Below, piece by piece: positions 6,333 through 14,564 of a stretch of 33,004 nt of DNA. The notes beneath the pieces were generated by a model that had not been told where the DNA came from, ran no database searches, and saw only the letters and a program-made list of their open reading frames with translations. The stretch spans positions 1-33,004 of the forward strand of contig JAOASC010000021.1 in the NCBI GenBank assembly GCA_025210295.1, read 5' to 3'. Source of the stretch: Flavobacteriales bacterium (GTDB lineage Bacteria; Bacteroidota; Bacteroidia; Flavobacteriales_D; Parvicellaceae). The first letter of the stretch is position 1. Each line of letters starts with the position of its first letter. The position numbers and the translations under genes were made by a program.

Positions 6333-8165
6333 CTATATTTTCGCTTGATTGTTGTGTAACAACTCCAATGCTCGCTCCATAATTGCATCACGTTTTTCGA
6401 GAAAATCTAAACAATTAGGTTGAATAATTTCATCAGGAATGACTCCATTGCCATCAAATAAAGTTCCATCTACCTGAAAAGAACAAATGGATGACAATTT
6501 ATAAGCTATTCCTGATTGAGGCAATTGATAATCTAAGGCTCTTCCACTACCTCCTCCTGTTGGAGTACCAATTAAGGTGACCCCATCAATTTCTTTCATT
6601 GCCGCACAAAAAATATCGGAAGCACTAAACACAAATTCATCACACAAAACTACTACTGGTTGTTTGTAAGAATTTTCTCCAGATTTTAGTACAAAATAAT
6701 GCCATTCGCTATAGTTAGCTTTAGCAGCAGTTCCCCATTGAGGAGAAAAAGAAGCCTTAAACGCTTTTATTTGTTCAACCTCGGCTTGATTAAACTTTCC
6801 TGAGTTCAATGAATATAGATAACGGTTATCTAGTAGTCCTTTTGTTGTTGACAATGTGTCATCAGTTCTATACACGGCTAAGTTTGCAATGACAATGGGC
6901 TGTTTATCTTGATCAATAAAATACTTTGCTAATTCTTTTAAAAGAACTCTTCCTCCTCCTCCATTTCCTCGAACGTCTATAATAATTCCACTGGTATTCG
7001 CCAAGGCATTCATCATTTGTTCGGTTTCTTCGACGATATTTTTACCGTAAAGCATTTGCTGTATTTTTATTAATCCTATGTTCCCTTTTTCTATGCTATA
7101 GTGGTAAGGGTTAAATTCACCATTTAATAATTTTAATTTTTCAGTCCAAGCATCCTTTTGTTTTTTTTCATTCATACGTAATGCTACTTGCTTTTGGATC
7201 CCCTCTGCATTCATTAGTACCAGTTTAACTGAGTGTTGTTCTTTCGTTAATCCTAAAACGAAGTCTAAAGCTTTACTCAAATATCGACATACACCAGCCT
7301 TTATAAATTGTGGACTTCCATCAGCAATATATGGTAAAACCTTGTGTTCTAATTGTTGTACTGTCTCCCCATTAATAGATACTAAAAAAGGATAATCTTT
7401 ATTCAACAATTCATCATTGTCTCCAAAAACAACTAATTTCGAACCACACCATTTAAAATTCAGGTCAGCTGTATAATGTGAAACTATTTTGGAGAAACCT
7501 TTGATCCGCGTATGTCCATCCCCAAAATGACACAACAGTTTCTGTACTTCAATTGCAAAATCCTTTACTCCTATTTCTTCAGGCAGCTTCCGCTTTAATT
7601 CTTCTATATACTTCGTATAATCCCATCCTTTTAAATCTATATAGGAATAGTTTTTCTCGATTGTAGCGCGTAAAACCTCTAAATCATCTATTGCAGCTTC
7701 TTTGGTAATGGATTGATTATTGACATATAACTTTTTTTGTTCTGCTAACTTTTGCTCTCCTTTATCCTTTATTTGAGCCCTATTTTCTTTGGTCAGTTTT
7801 CCGCTATCTATAATTGTATCTCCATTCTCATTAATTAGCTTTAATCGAACGTCTATAGCCTTAAAAGGTGTTCCCATATCTGAGAAGACTTCAACCAAAT
7901 CTTCACTAAATCTTCTTTTCCATTTACCGCTATATTCATTTTTACAAAATGTTAAGATACGCTCCAACTCAATAGTATCTATGGTATGAACGGAATACCA
8001 GTCGCCTTTAAATTCTACTTCTGGTTGATCGTTACGCCATTGAACTGCAGTAAAGGGAGAAGCTTTATCTGGAACTTCATTCCTACTTTTTCCACGTTCT
8101 TGAATACATGAAGGGGAGCAAATTAAGACCATTAACAAAAAAGAAAAGCCTATTGTTTTTTTCAT
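6333..8165 (-). CDS. S41-family peptidase, lipoprotein
   Basis: Predicted C-terminal-processing/tricorn-type serine protease of about 610 residues. The N-terminus MKKTIGFSFLLMVLIC ends in a lipobox-like SPSC20, so it is probably lipid-anchored in the envelope. The middle part (PFLVSINGETV) looks PDZ-like. The catalytic core begins at GNIGLIKIQQM and IIDVRGNGGGG, typical of S41, with the nucleophile Ser514 in FVFSASDIF and the strand LIGTPTGGGSGRA after it. The C-terminal FDGNGVIPDEII is also family-typical. The frame opens at a GTG (8171), but the ATG at 8165 directly precedes the signal sequence and is the better start. A TAGGTTTG box at 8217-8210 could be its -7 element. Isolated gene, convergent with the deacetylase. 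Confidence 0.9.
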   Translation of the reverse strand: MKKTIGFSFLLMVLICSPSCIQERGKSRNEVPDKASPFTAVQWRNDQPEVEFKGDWYSVHTIDTIELERILTFCKNEYSGKWKRRFSEDLVEVFSDMGTPFKAIDVRLKLINENGDTIIDSGKLTKENRAQIKDKGEQKLAEQKKLYVNNQSITKEAAIDDLEVLRATIEKNYSYIDLKGWDYTKYIEELKRKLPEEIGVKDFAIEVQKLLCHFGDGHTRIKGFSKIVSHYTADLNFKWCGSKLVVFGDNDELLNKDYPFLVSINGETVQQLEHKVLPYIADGSPQFIKAGVCRYLSKALDFVLGLTKEQHSVKLVLMNAEGIQKQVALRMNEKKQKDAWTEKLKLLNGEFNPYHYSIEKGNIGLIKIQQMLYGKNIVEETEQMMNALANTSGIIIDVRGNGGGGRVLLKELAKYFIDQDKQPIVIANLAVYRTDDTLSTTKGLLDNRYLYSLNSGKFNQAEVEQIKAFKASFSPQWGTAAKANYSEWHYFVLKSGENSYKQPVVVLCDEFVFSASDIFCAAMKEIDGVTLIGTPTGGGSGRALDYQLPQSGIAYKLSSICSFQVDGTLFDGNGVIPDEIIQPNCLDFLEKRDAIMERALELLHNNQAKI

Positions 8166-8209
8166 AATCACTATTTTAAAATGAGAGCGCCAATGTCTAG
8201 AAAAAAGAC

Positions 8210-8217
8210 CAAACCTA
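8210..8217 (-). promoter_or_regulatory. Candidate -7 box of S41 peptidase gene
   Basis: On the minus strand TAGGTTTG matches the Bacteroidota -7 consensus TAnnTTTG and lies 44 bp before the ATG at 8165. No clear -33 TTTG was found at the usual spacing. Confidence 0.45.
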
Positions 8218-8275
8218 AAATAGTACTAAAGATTAAAACATTAATTTTTAAAGACTTAAATAAGATTATTTGAAC

Positions 8276-8311
8276 AAAAAAAGCATTGACCATGTTTTGA
8301 TCAATGCTTTT
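8276..8311 (-). terminator. Terminator of argS
   Basis: AAAAGCATTGA (8279-8289) pairs with TCAATGCTTTT (8301-8311) around an 11-nt loop. On the minus strand it is followed by seven T, 25 bp after the argS stop. Confidence 0.85.
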
Positions 8312-8335
8312 AAAATAGTGTATAATTAAAACTGA

Positions 8336-10120
8336 TTACATTCTTTCTGGAACGTTGATTCCCATGAGTAACATTCCATTCTTGATCACCTCACCAACTT
8401 GATAAGACAAGGCTATTCTAAATTGTTTTTTAGCAGCGTCTTCTTCTTTAAAAATTGAAATTGACTGGTAAAAAGAATTGTATGTTTTAGCTATTTCATA
8501 GACATAATTAGCGATCAATGCTGGGCTATAATGATCTCCAGCTTCTTTAATAACATTAGGGAACTCTCCTATTAATTTGATTAACTCTTGTTCAATAGAG
8601 AATAAATCAATCGTGGTGTCAATGTTTTTTTCAAAGTTTCCAACGGTTCTTAGTATCGACTGTGTTCGAGCATAAGTATATTGAATAAACGGTCCAGTAT
8701 TACCATTTAACTCAATAGATTCTTCTGGATTAAACAACATTTTCTTTTTAGGATCTACTTTCAATAAGAAATATTTTAGTCCTCCCATTCCTATTGTTTT
8801 AAACAGTGTTTCTTGCTGTTCTTCTGATAAATCCTCTATTTGACTACGTTCTAAAGTTGCCGTTTTTGCATCGTTTTTTAAAGATTCCATTAAATCATCT
8901 GCATCCACAACCGTTCCTTCACGTGACTTCATTCTTCCTGAAGGCAGGTCAACCATCCCATACGATAAATGGTAGCATTCTTCGGCCCATTTATATCCCA
9001 ATTTCTTAAGAATAGCAAACAAGACTTTAAAATGGTGATTCTGTTCGTTTCCTACCGTGTAAATCAAACCTGAAAGCGATGGATTATCCTTATAACGTAA
9101 TAATGCTGTCCCTATATCTTGTGTCATATAAACAGAAGTTCCATCACCACGTAACAAGAGTTTATCGTCCATTTTTTCAGAGCTTAAATCACACCAAACA
9201 GAGCCATCTTCTTTTTTATAAAACACTCCTTTGTTTAACCCTTCTTCTACAACTTCTTTTCCTACCAAATAAGTATCAGACTCATAGTATAATGAATCAA
9301 AATCTACTCCCATATTTTTATAGGTAATGGCAAAACCATCATATACCCAACCGTTCATTTTTTCCCAAAGTGCTCTTACTTCTGCATCTCCAGCTTCCCA
9401 TTTTTGAAGCATTTCTTGAGCTTGGGCTAAAATTTTAGTAGATTTTTCAGCTTCTTTCTCTTCCATTCCTCCTGCAACTAATTCTTGAATTTCTGCTTTA
9501 TAAGCCTTATCAAAAGCCACATAATATTTACCAATTAAGTGATCTCCTTTTAAGCCTGAAGATTCAGGAGTCTCGCCATTCCCAAAGAGTTGCCAAGCCA
9601 ACATACTTTTACAAATATGAATTCCTCGATCATTAATGATTTGAGTTTTAACAACTTTATGTCCATTAGCTTTTAAGATTTCAGCAACTGCATACCCTAA
9701 GAAGTTATTCCTTAAATGTCCTAGATGTAATGGTTTATTAGTATTTGGAGAAGAATATTCTACCATTAAAGTTTTATTCGATGGCTCTTGTGCATAACCA
9801 TACTGAGTAGTATTCAGCCAATCATTAAAAGAGTCTAACCAAACAGAGGGATTAATTGATAGATTTAAAAAACCTTTAACCACATTAAATGTATTAACAA
9901 TCGAATGCTCTGCTTCTATTATTTTATTTCCAATCTCTTCAGCTGTTTGCTCTGGCCCTTTTTTTGAAATCCTTAATAATGGGAATACAACTAAAGTTAA
10001 ATCTCCATCAAAATCTTTTTTAGTTTTACTAATTTGAATTTGATGATCTGGAATTTCTATGTTGTATAATTCCGTTAAACTTTTCTTTACTAACTCAAAA
10101 ATCTTATTCTCTATATTCAT
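8336..10120 (-). CDS. argS: Arginyl-tRNA synthetase
   Basis: Class I aminoacyl-tRNA synthetase that charges tRNA-Arg using ATP. The family signature is clear: SSPNTNKPLHLGHLRNN with the HIGH-equivalent HLGH at about 132-135, and the KMSKS-equivalent RMKSREG at about 396-402. The N-terminal Add-1 domain (DFDGDLTLVVFPLL) and the C-terminal DALR anticodon-binding domain, ending in GINVPERM, are both present, so the protein is full length (~594 residues). Three starts are in frame. GTG at 10144 falls inside a terminator-like hairpin. ATG at 10132 touches its T-run. ATG at 10120 (MNIENKIFEL) has AAGAGA just upstream and fits the family N-terminus, so it is preferred. Arginase is encoded directly upstream on the same strand. 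Confidence 0.97.
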   Translation of the reverse strand: MNIENKIFELVKKSLTELYNIEIPDHQIQISKTKKDFDGDLTLVVFPLLRISKKGPEQTAEEIGNKIIEAEHSIVNTFNVVKGFLNLSINPSVWLDSFNDWLNTTQYGYAQEPSNKTLMVEYSSPNTNKPLHLGHLRNNFLGYAVAEILKANGHKVVKTQIINDRGIHICKSMLAWQLFGNGETPESSGLKGDHLIGKYYVAFDKAYKAEIQELVAGGMEEKEAEKSTKILAQAQEMLQKWEAGDAEVRALWEKMNGWVYDGFAITYKNMGVDFDSLYYESDTYLVGKEVVEEGLNKGVFYKKEDGSVWCDLSSEKMDDKLLLRGDGTSVYMTQDIGTALLRYKDNPSLSGLIYTVGNEQNHHFKVLFAILKKLGYKWAEECYHLSYGMVDLPSGRMKSREGTVVDADDLMESLKNDAKTATLERSQIEDLSEEQQETLFKTIGMGGLKYFLLKVDPKKKMLFNPEESIELNGNTGPFIQYTYARTQSILRTVGNFEKNIDTTIDLFSIEQELIKLIGEFPNVIKEAGDHYSPALIANYVYEIAKTYNSFYQSISIFKEEDAAKKQFRIALSYQVGEVIKNGMLLMGINVPERM

Positions 10121-10132
10121 TGATCTCTTCAT

Positions 10133-10166
10133 AAAAAAACACACCTTTAAAAGCTAAAGATGTGTT
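10133..10166 (-). terminator. Terminator-like hairpin at arginase/argS junction
   Basis: AACACACCTTT (10138-10148) pairs with AAAGATGTGTT (10156-10166) with one C-A mismatch around a 7-nt loop. On the minus strand it is followed by seven T (10139-10133) that end immediately before an ATG of argS. It is either the arginase terminator or a leader attenuator for argS. Confidence 0.7.
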
Positions 10167-10198
10167 ACATTATTCACTGTATTCTATATTTCAATTCT

Positions 10199-11155
10199 CT
10201 AACCTCGTTTTTCAATAATTGCAGAAGCCCCTTCTATAATTCTAAAAGCTGTTTCAGCCATTTTATTCTGCTTGTTATCTAAACATGGATTAATTTCCAC
10301 TACTTCAAAACACTTTACTCTTTTATCGATTAAAAAGTGATTGATTAATCCACTAGCTTCTTGATCTGTTAAACCATTTTGAACAGGAGTTCCAGTTCCA
10401 TAAGAAATTAAATCACAATCCATACTATCTACATCAAAAGAGACATAAATAATATCGCATGCACTCAAATATTCCAATACTTGCTCTGAAACTTCTTGAG
10501 CTCCAGTTCTTCGGACATGTTCTACGCTAATTGTTTTTACTTTATTATTGGCAATATAATAATCCTCTGGATCTTCTGTATCTCTAACTCCAATAAACAC
10601 CAAATCTTCTGGCTGAATTTTGGGATTAATATTACCAATACCTTTTAAGCGTTCCCATTGTTTTTTTACTTCATCAGAAATTTCTTTAACAGCGTACCCC
10701 TGGTTATCTTCTCCTAATGCAGTTGCTAAAGGCATACCATGGATATTCCCAGAAGGCGATGTGTATGGTGAATGTAAATCTGCATGTGCATCAATCCAAA
10801 TAACCCCTAGACGTTTATCAGGATAAGCCATTTTTATTCCAGCAATAGTTCCTCCAGCATTTGAATGATCTCCTGATAAAATAACTGGAAATTTATTTTT
10901 CCCGAGCACTTCACTTACTGAAGAACTAACACGTTTATAAACTTCTACAACTCCTTTAATTCTTTTAGCCGATTCAAAAGTAACATCTTCCCAAAGGCGA
11001 TCATTTTCATTTTCAATCTTTACAATTTTAGCTTTTTTGAAATAATCACTTTTTGAATTAAGTGCTGCTATTTTAACTGCATCTATTCCTAAGCTAGCCC
11101 CTCTAGTTCCTGCGCCAATTTCAGATTTGTTTTCAACTAATACGATTCGTTTCAT
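10199..11155 (-). CDS. rocF: Arginase family protein (probable arginase)
   Basis: Binuclear manganese ureohydrolase, 318 residues, expected to split arginine into ornithine and urea. All metal-binding blocks are seen: SGDHS with His97, DAHADLH with Asp122/His124/Asp126, and SFDVDSMD with Asp241/Asp243 (Asp246 nearby). SPSGNIHGMPLA (133-144) and TGTPVQNGLT (254-263) are typical of true arginases, as opposed to agmatinases or formimidoylglutamases. The first G of the usual GGDHS is Ser here. Cytoplasmic. A TATATTTG -7 box with a TTG 21 bp upstream (11249-11280) gives a leader of ~85 nt containing a small hairpin. The gene next to it, argS, also uses arginine; a regulatory link is possible but unproven. 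Confidence 0.9.
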   Translation of the reverse strand: MKRIVLVENKSEIGAGTRGASLGIDAVKIAALNSKSDYFKKAKIVKIENENDRLWEDVTFESAKRIKGVVEVYKRVSSSVSEVLGKNKFPVILSGDHSNAGGTIAGIKMAYPDKRLGVIWIDAHADLHSPYTSPSGNIHGMPLATALGEDNQGYAVKEISDEVKKQWERLKGIGNINPKIQPEDLVFIGVRDTEDPEDYYIANNKVKTISVEHVRRTGAQEVSEQVLEYLSACDIIYVSFDVDSMDCDLISYGTGTPVQNGLTDQEASGLINHFLIDKRVKCFEVVEINPCLDNKQNKMAETAFRIIEGASAIIEKRG

Positions 11156-11176
11156 ACGGCTCTATCAATTTTAGGG

Positions 11177-11198
11177 TGTAGTCTAAAAAGTGACTACA
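11177..11198 (-). other. Small hairpin in arginase leader
   Basis: TGTAGTC (11177-11183) and GACTACA (11192-11198) form a 7-bp stem with an 8-nt loop, 22 bp before the arginase start. There is no T-run on the minus side, so it is not a convincing terminator. It may influence translation or mark the 3' end of the DUF4249 transcript. Confidence 0.35.
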
Positions 11199-11248
11199 AA
11201 TTTTTGTTTCAATTGAATTGCGAGTTTACTAAAAAATATGGAGTTTCA

Positions 11249-11280
11249 CAAATATATTTCCTTTGGTAATTAGGGAACAA
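11249..11280 (-). promoter_or_regulatory. Candidate promoter of arginase gene
   Basis: On the minus strand TTG (11280-11278), a 21-bp spacer, then TATATTTG (11256-11249), a full match to TAnnTTTG. It overlaps the stop codon of the DUF4249 gene, so the arginase gene would be transcribed separately from the TonB receptor operon. Confidence 0.5.
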
Positions 11281-12094
11281 TTGCAAAATTGCGTGTTTCT
11301 CCAGAAACTGAAAACAAACCTACAGCTCCATCACTCATGTTTGTAGGAACATTAGCAGGTGGTGAATCAAAAATACCTCCTCTAAAATCAGTTTGAAAAC
11401 GAATCGCAAAAACTGCATCATAAATTTCTTTTGAGATAGCATGTTGTGCTACAGTAATGGTATCTCCTGATTCTACATCATCAATATAGGTAAGCTCTAC
11501 TTCATATAAATAAGTTCCGTCTGGTAAAAACTCATCAGACTGCGATAATTGCTCAGGAACACTATCATTTCTCAGCACACCATTTACATAGATTTTCCAA
11601 GCATAATAGTCTCCAAAACCTGGAGCTTCTTGTGTACTAAAACGGATGGTGTAATCTTCAATCTCAGTAGTACTTCCATCCACATAATTAGGCTCAAGAA
11701 TTACAGTATCAACAGTTGGAGAATAGTCACAATAATCCTTTCCTGTATAAGTCTTCCCAGCATAATCGATAGAAAGTGTATACTCTTTACCTATTTCAGC
11801 CACTGCACTATTGTTTGATTGATAAACTCCTGGAGATACTTCGTTGAAATCAAATGTATTCGTTCCCTCTGTTACTTTAACTGTAGCGCCAGATATTAAT
11901 GTTGGTTCATCTGAAGAATAAAAGTTGGCTGACTCTCCTAACTTAACAATATGTTCTTGTGCGTAAGATGAAAATTGAGCATCTACAACTAATCTTTTGT
12001 TCTCTTCAGTATTTAAGTCTACTTCAATTACTTTTGTACAACTTGATAAAGCTAGTACTCCTAATCCTATTGTGTATAATAAACTTTTTTTCAT
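11270..12094 (-). CDS. DUF4249 domain lipoprotein
   Basis: Predicted outer-membrane-associated lipoprotein of 274 residues. The signal ends in a lipobox ALSSC19. The mature start CTKVIEVDLN followed by ENKRLVVDAQF is characteristic of DUF4249 proteins. Later segments GATVKVTEGTNTFDF and SPGVYQS, then SIDYAGKTYTG, suggest a beta-sandwich. Genes of this family commonly follow a TonB-dependent receptor gene in Bacteroidota, as here: only 3 bp separate it from the receptor stop. By analogy it may act as a surface partner in substrate capture, in the manner of SusD, but no substrate is indicated. Confidence 0.88.
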   Translation of the reverse strand: MKKSLLYTIGLGVLALSSCTKVIEVDLNTEENKRLVVDAQFSSYAQEHIVKLGESANFYSSDEPTLISGATVKVTEGTNTFDFNEVSPGVYQSNNSAVAEIGKEYTLSIDYAGKTYTGKDYCDYSPTVDTVILEPNYVDGSTTEIEDYTIRFSTQEAPGFGDYYAWKIYVNGVLRNDSVPEQLSQSDEFLPDGTYLYEVELTYIDDVESGDTITVAQHAISKEIYDAVFAIRFQTDFRGGIFDSPPANVPTNMSDGAVGLFSVSGETRNFAIVP

Positions 12095-12097
12095 GTC

Positions 12098-14422
12098 TTA
12101 AAATTTAAAATTGTAAGTAATTGATGGAATCACTTTAAACAAGTATAGCATTTGAGCTTCTGTAACTCCTGTTTCTTTATTCTCAACAAAGTTTAAGCTG
12201 TAAGCATTGGCTCTATTGTATACATTGTATACTGAGAATACCCACTCCCCTTTGAATTTTTTAGAATCGTATTTCTTTCCTTTTAAAGTCGCCGAAAGAT
12301 CCATTCTATGATATGCAGGTAATCTTTCAGAGTTTTTAGCGGAATAAATAGGAATGGTTTGACCTTGATAAACAAACTTTCCTGTTGGCATCGACACTGC
12401 TCTTCCTGTATTATAAACCCAGTTAAGAGACAATGAAAAACGTTTAGAAAACTCATAACTTGTTACAAACGAAATGTTGTGTGGTTGATCATATTTGGCA
12501 GGATATGCCACCCCCTCATTAATCAAAGGAATGTCCTTAAATACTCTTGAATAGGTATAACTTAACCATCCCGTCCATTTTCCTTTAGTTTTCTTGGCCA
12601 TCAACTCTAATCCATAAGATTGCGCCTCTCCTATTCTTAATTCACCTTCTAAGCCTTGGTTAAAAATCAACTGTGCATGATCTTTAAAATCAATGGTGTT
12701 GTACATTTTCTTGTAATACACTTCGGCAGAGGTTTCTATAGCATTGTTGCTAAAGTTTTTAAAATACCCCAAAGCGACTTGATCTGCAAATTGCGGCTTT
12801 ACATTCGGGCTACTAGAAAACCATACATCTAATGGAGATGAAGAAGTAGAATTTGAGGCTAATTGTATATACTGTCTTGTTCTATTATAACTTGCTTTTA
12901 CAGAACTTGTTTCATCCAATGTATATTTTAACCCTAAACGAGGCTCAAGTCCTCCATAAGTTTGATAGATTTCTCCATCTTTATAATAGCTAGTATCACT
13001 AATGTTAAATTCGTTATCATACTTGTATACTGTCGCTTTTCCGATATTTTGAAACAGTGAATACCTTAACCCATAAACTGCTGAAAAACGGTTATTAAAT
13101 TGTTGTTCATTAGACACATAAACAGCATGTTCTAATGAGTTTGTAGTAGGTGTTTTAATTTCATTTTCGATTCCCTCATTTGTAAAACTAATAGTCCCCG
13201 GAGAAATTTCATGGAAAGCTGATTGTAAACCAAACTTAATCGTGTTTTTAGGATTTAAATAATAATTAAAATCTTCTTTGATATAATAATCATTGATTTT
13301 CGACTTCCATGAGAAATTAAAGCTATCATCAGTAGAAGGCGTTCCTAATTCATAATTATAACTACTAAAAACCACAGTACTATTTAAGAATAACTTATCA
13401 TTAAAAATATGGTTCCATCTCAATGTTCCTGTAGCATTCCCCCAATCCATATTAAACTGATTATTAATACTCAAGACGTCTCTACCAAAATAACCAGATA
13501 AAAAGACTCTGTTGTTGTCATTTAAGGTGTAATTCCCTTTAATATTTGCATCATAGAAATATAATTTTGTACCATCTAAATCTTGATTTCTGGCTAGAGG
13601 TAAAAATAAATCCGCATAAGTTCTTCTTCCTGAAAGCATAATTGCTCCTTTATCCTTTTTGATAGGAGCAGTCAAAGTTAAACGACTAGAAATTGTTCCT
13701 ATTCCCCCTTGTCCAGAGAACTTTTTCATATTTCCATCTTTCATTCTAATATCCAGAACCGATGCTAGACGTCCTCCATATTGAGCAGGAATCCCTCCTT
13801 TATACAATTCGACATTCTTTAAAGCATCAGGATTAAAAACTGAGAAGAATCCCATTAAGTGAGAAGCATTATAAACATTTGCCTCATCCAATAAAATTAA
13901 GTTTTGATCAGCAGCTCCTCCTCTTACAAAGAACCCAGAACCTCCTTCACCTATGGTTTGAACCCCTGGTAAAAGTTGAATTGCTTTAATCACATCCACT
14001 TCTCCCATCAACGCTGGTATTCCTTTTATTTGTTCAATATTGAGCTCATTTTTACTCATATCGAGACTTTCTACATTTTTATTACTGGCTTCACCGGTAA
14101 TCACCACTTCGTCAAAAGTTGTTGATGTTTCCGTTAACTCAACATTTAACTTTACATTTTTATCAAGTACTATTTCCTTTGTAACACTCTCAAACCCTAA
14201 ATATGAGTAGACAATTTTGTAGGTTCCTTTGGGTAAGGTTAAAGAATAAAAGCCATAAACATTAGTAATGGTACCTTTGGGCTGATCGGCTATTTTAATA
14301 CTTGCTCCAATTAAACCTTCACCGTTTGAAGCATCATTTAAATTACCACTGATGGTAAATTTCTCTTGTGCGAAAAAACCTAAATTAATAATTAGGAATA
14401 ATCCGAAGATGATATTTTTCAT
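12098..14422 (-). CDS. TonB-dependent outer membrane receptor
   Basis: A 774-residue outer membrane active-transport barrel. After a signal peptide (about 1-18, cut before QEK) comes a carboxypeptidase-regulatory-like beta-sandwich (about 20-105, containing SGNLNDASNGEGLIGASIKI and the GFYSLTLPKGTYK hairpin). Next is the plug domain (about 115-225) with GVQTIGEGGSGFFVRGG and KNVELYKGGIPAQYGGR, then a beta-barrel ending in SITYNFKF with a terminal Phe. Length is near that of small FecA/CirA-like receptors with this N-terminal extension rather than the ~1000-residue SusC. It forms a two-gene operon with the DUF4249 lipoprotein. A TAGCTTTG box lies 22 bp before the start. Likely cargo is a small ligand such as an iron complex, peptide or oligosaccharide; the sequence does not decide. 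Confidence 0.93.
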   Translation of the reverse strand: MKNIIFGLFLIINLGFFAQEKFTISGNLNDASNGEGLIGASIKIADQPKGTITNVYGFYSLTLPKGTYKIVYSYLGFESVTKEIVLDKNVKLNVELTETSTTFDEVVITGEASNKNVESLDMSKNELNIEQIKGIPALMGEVDVIKAIQLLPGVQTIGEGGSGFFVRGGAADQNLILLDEANVYNASHLMGFFSVFNPDALKNVELYKGGIPAQYGGRLASVLDIRMKDGNMKKFSGQGGIGTISSRLTLTAPIKKDKGAIMLSGRRTYADLFLPLARNQDLDGTKLYFYDANIKGNYTLNDNNRVFLSGYFGRDVLSINNQFNMDWGNATGTLRWNHIFNDKLFLNSTVVFSSYNYELGTPSTDDSFNFSWKSKINDYYIKEDFNYYLNPKNTIKFGLQSAFHEISPGTISFTNEGIENEIKTPTTNSLEHAVYVSNEQQFNNRFSAVYGLRYSLFQNIGKATVYKYDNEFNISDTSYYKDGEIYQTYGGLEPRLGLKYTLDETSSVKASYNRTRQYIQLASNSTSSSPLDVWFSSSPNVKPQFADQVALGYFKNFSNNAIETSAEVYYKKMYNTIDFKDHAQLIFNQGLEGELRIGEAQSYGLELMAKKTKGKWTGWLSYTYSRVFKDIPLINEGVAYPAKYDQPHNISFVTSYEFSKRFSLSLNWVYNTGRAVSMPTGKFVYQGQTIPIYSAKNSERLPAYHRMDLSATLKGKKYDSKKFKGEWVFSVYNVYNRANAYSLNFVENKETGVTEAQMLYLFKVIPSITYNFKF

Positions 14423-14444
14423 ATTACAAATTAAGTTGTTAGCG

Positions 14445-14452
14445 CAAAGCTA
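14445..14452 (-). promoter_or_regulatory. Candidate -7 box of TonB receptor operon
   Basis: On the minus strand TAGCTTTG matches TAnnTTTG and sits inside an inverted repeat GTTAGC-TTTG-CGCTAAC, 22 bp before the receptor ATG. No -33 TTTG lies at normal spacing. The overlapping inverted repeat could be an operator. Confidence 0.45.
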
Positions 14453-14564
14453 ACAGGTATATTCAAATTAAATGTTAATTCTTTGTCAAATAGAACAACT
14501 AAATAAACGAAATGTTGCATCTAATGAACATTTTTTTTTGTGAGACGTTTAACAAACTAATAAG

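Noticed and set aside
10199..11155. Reading the ureohydrolase as HutG (partner of hutF)
   Set aside because: SPSGNIHGMPLA and TGTPVQNGLT fit arginase better, and it lies 19 kb from hutF next to argS.
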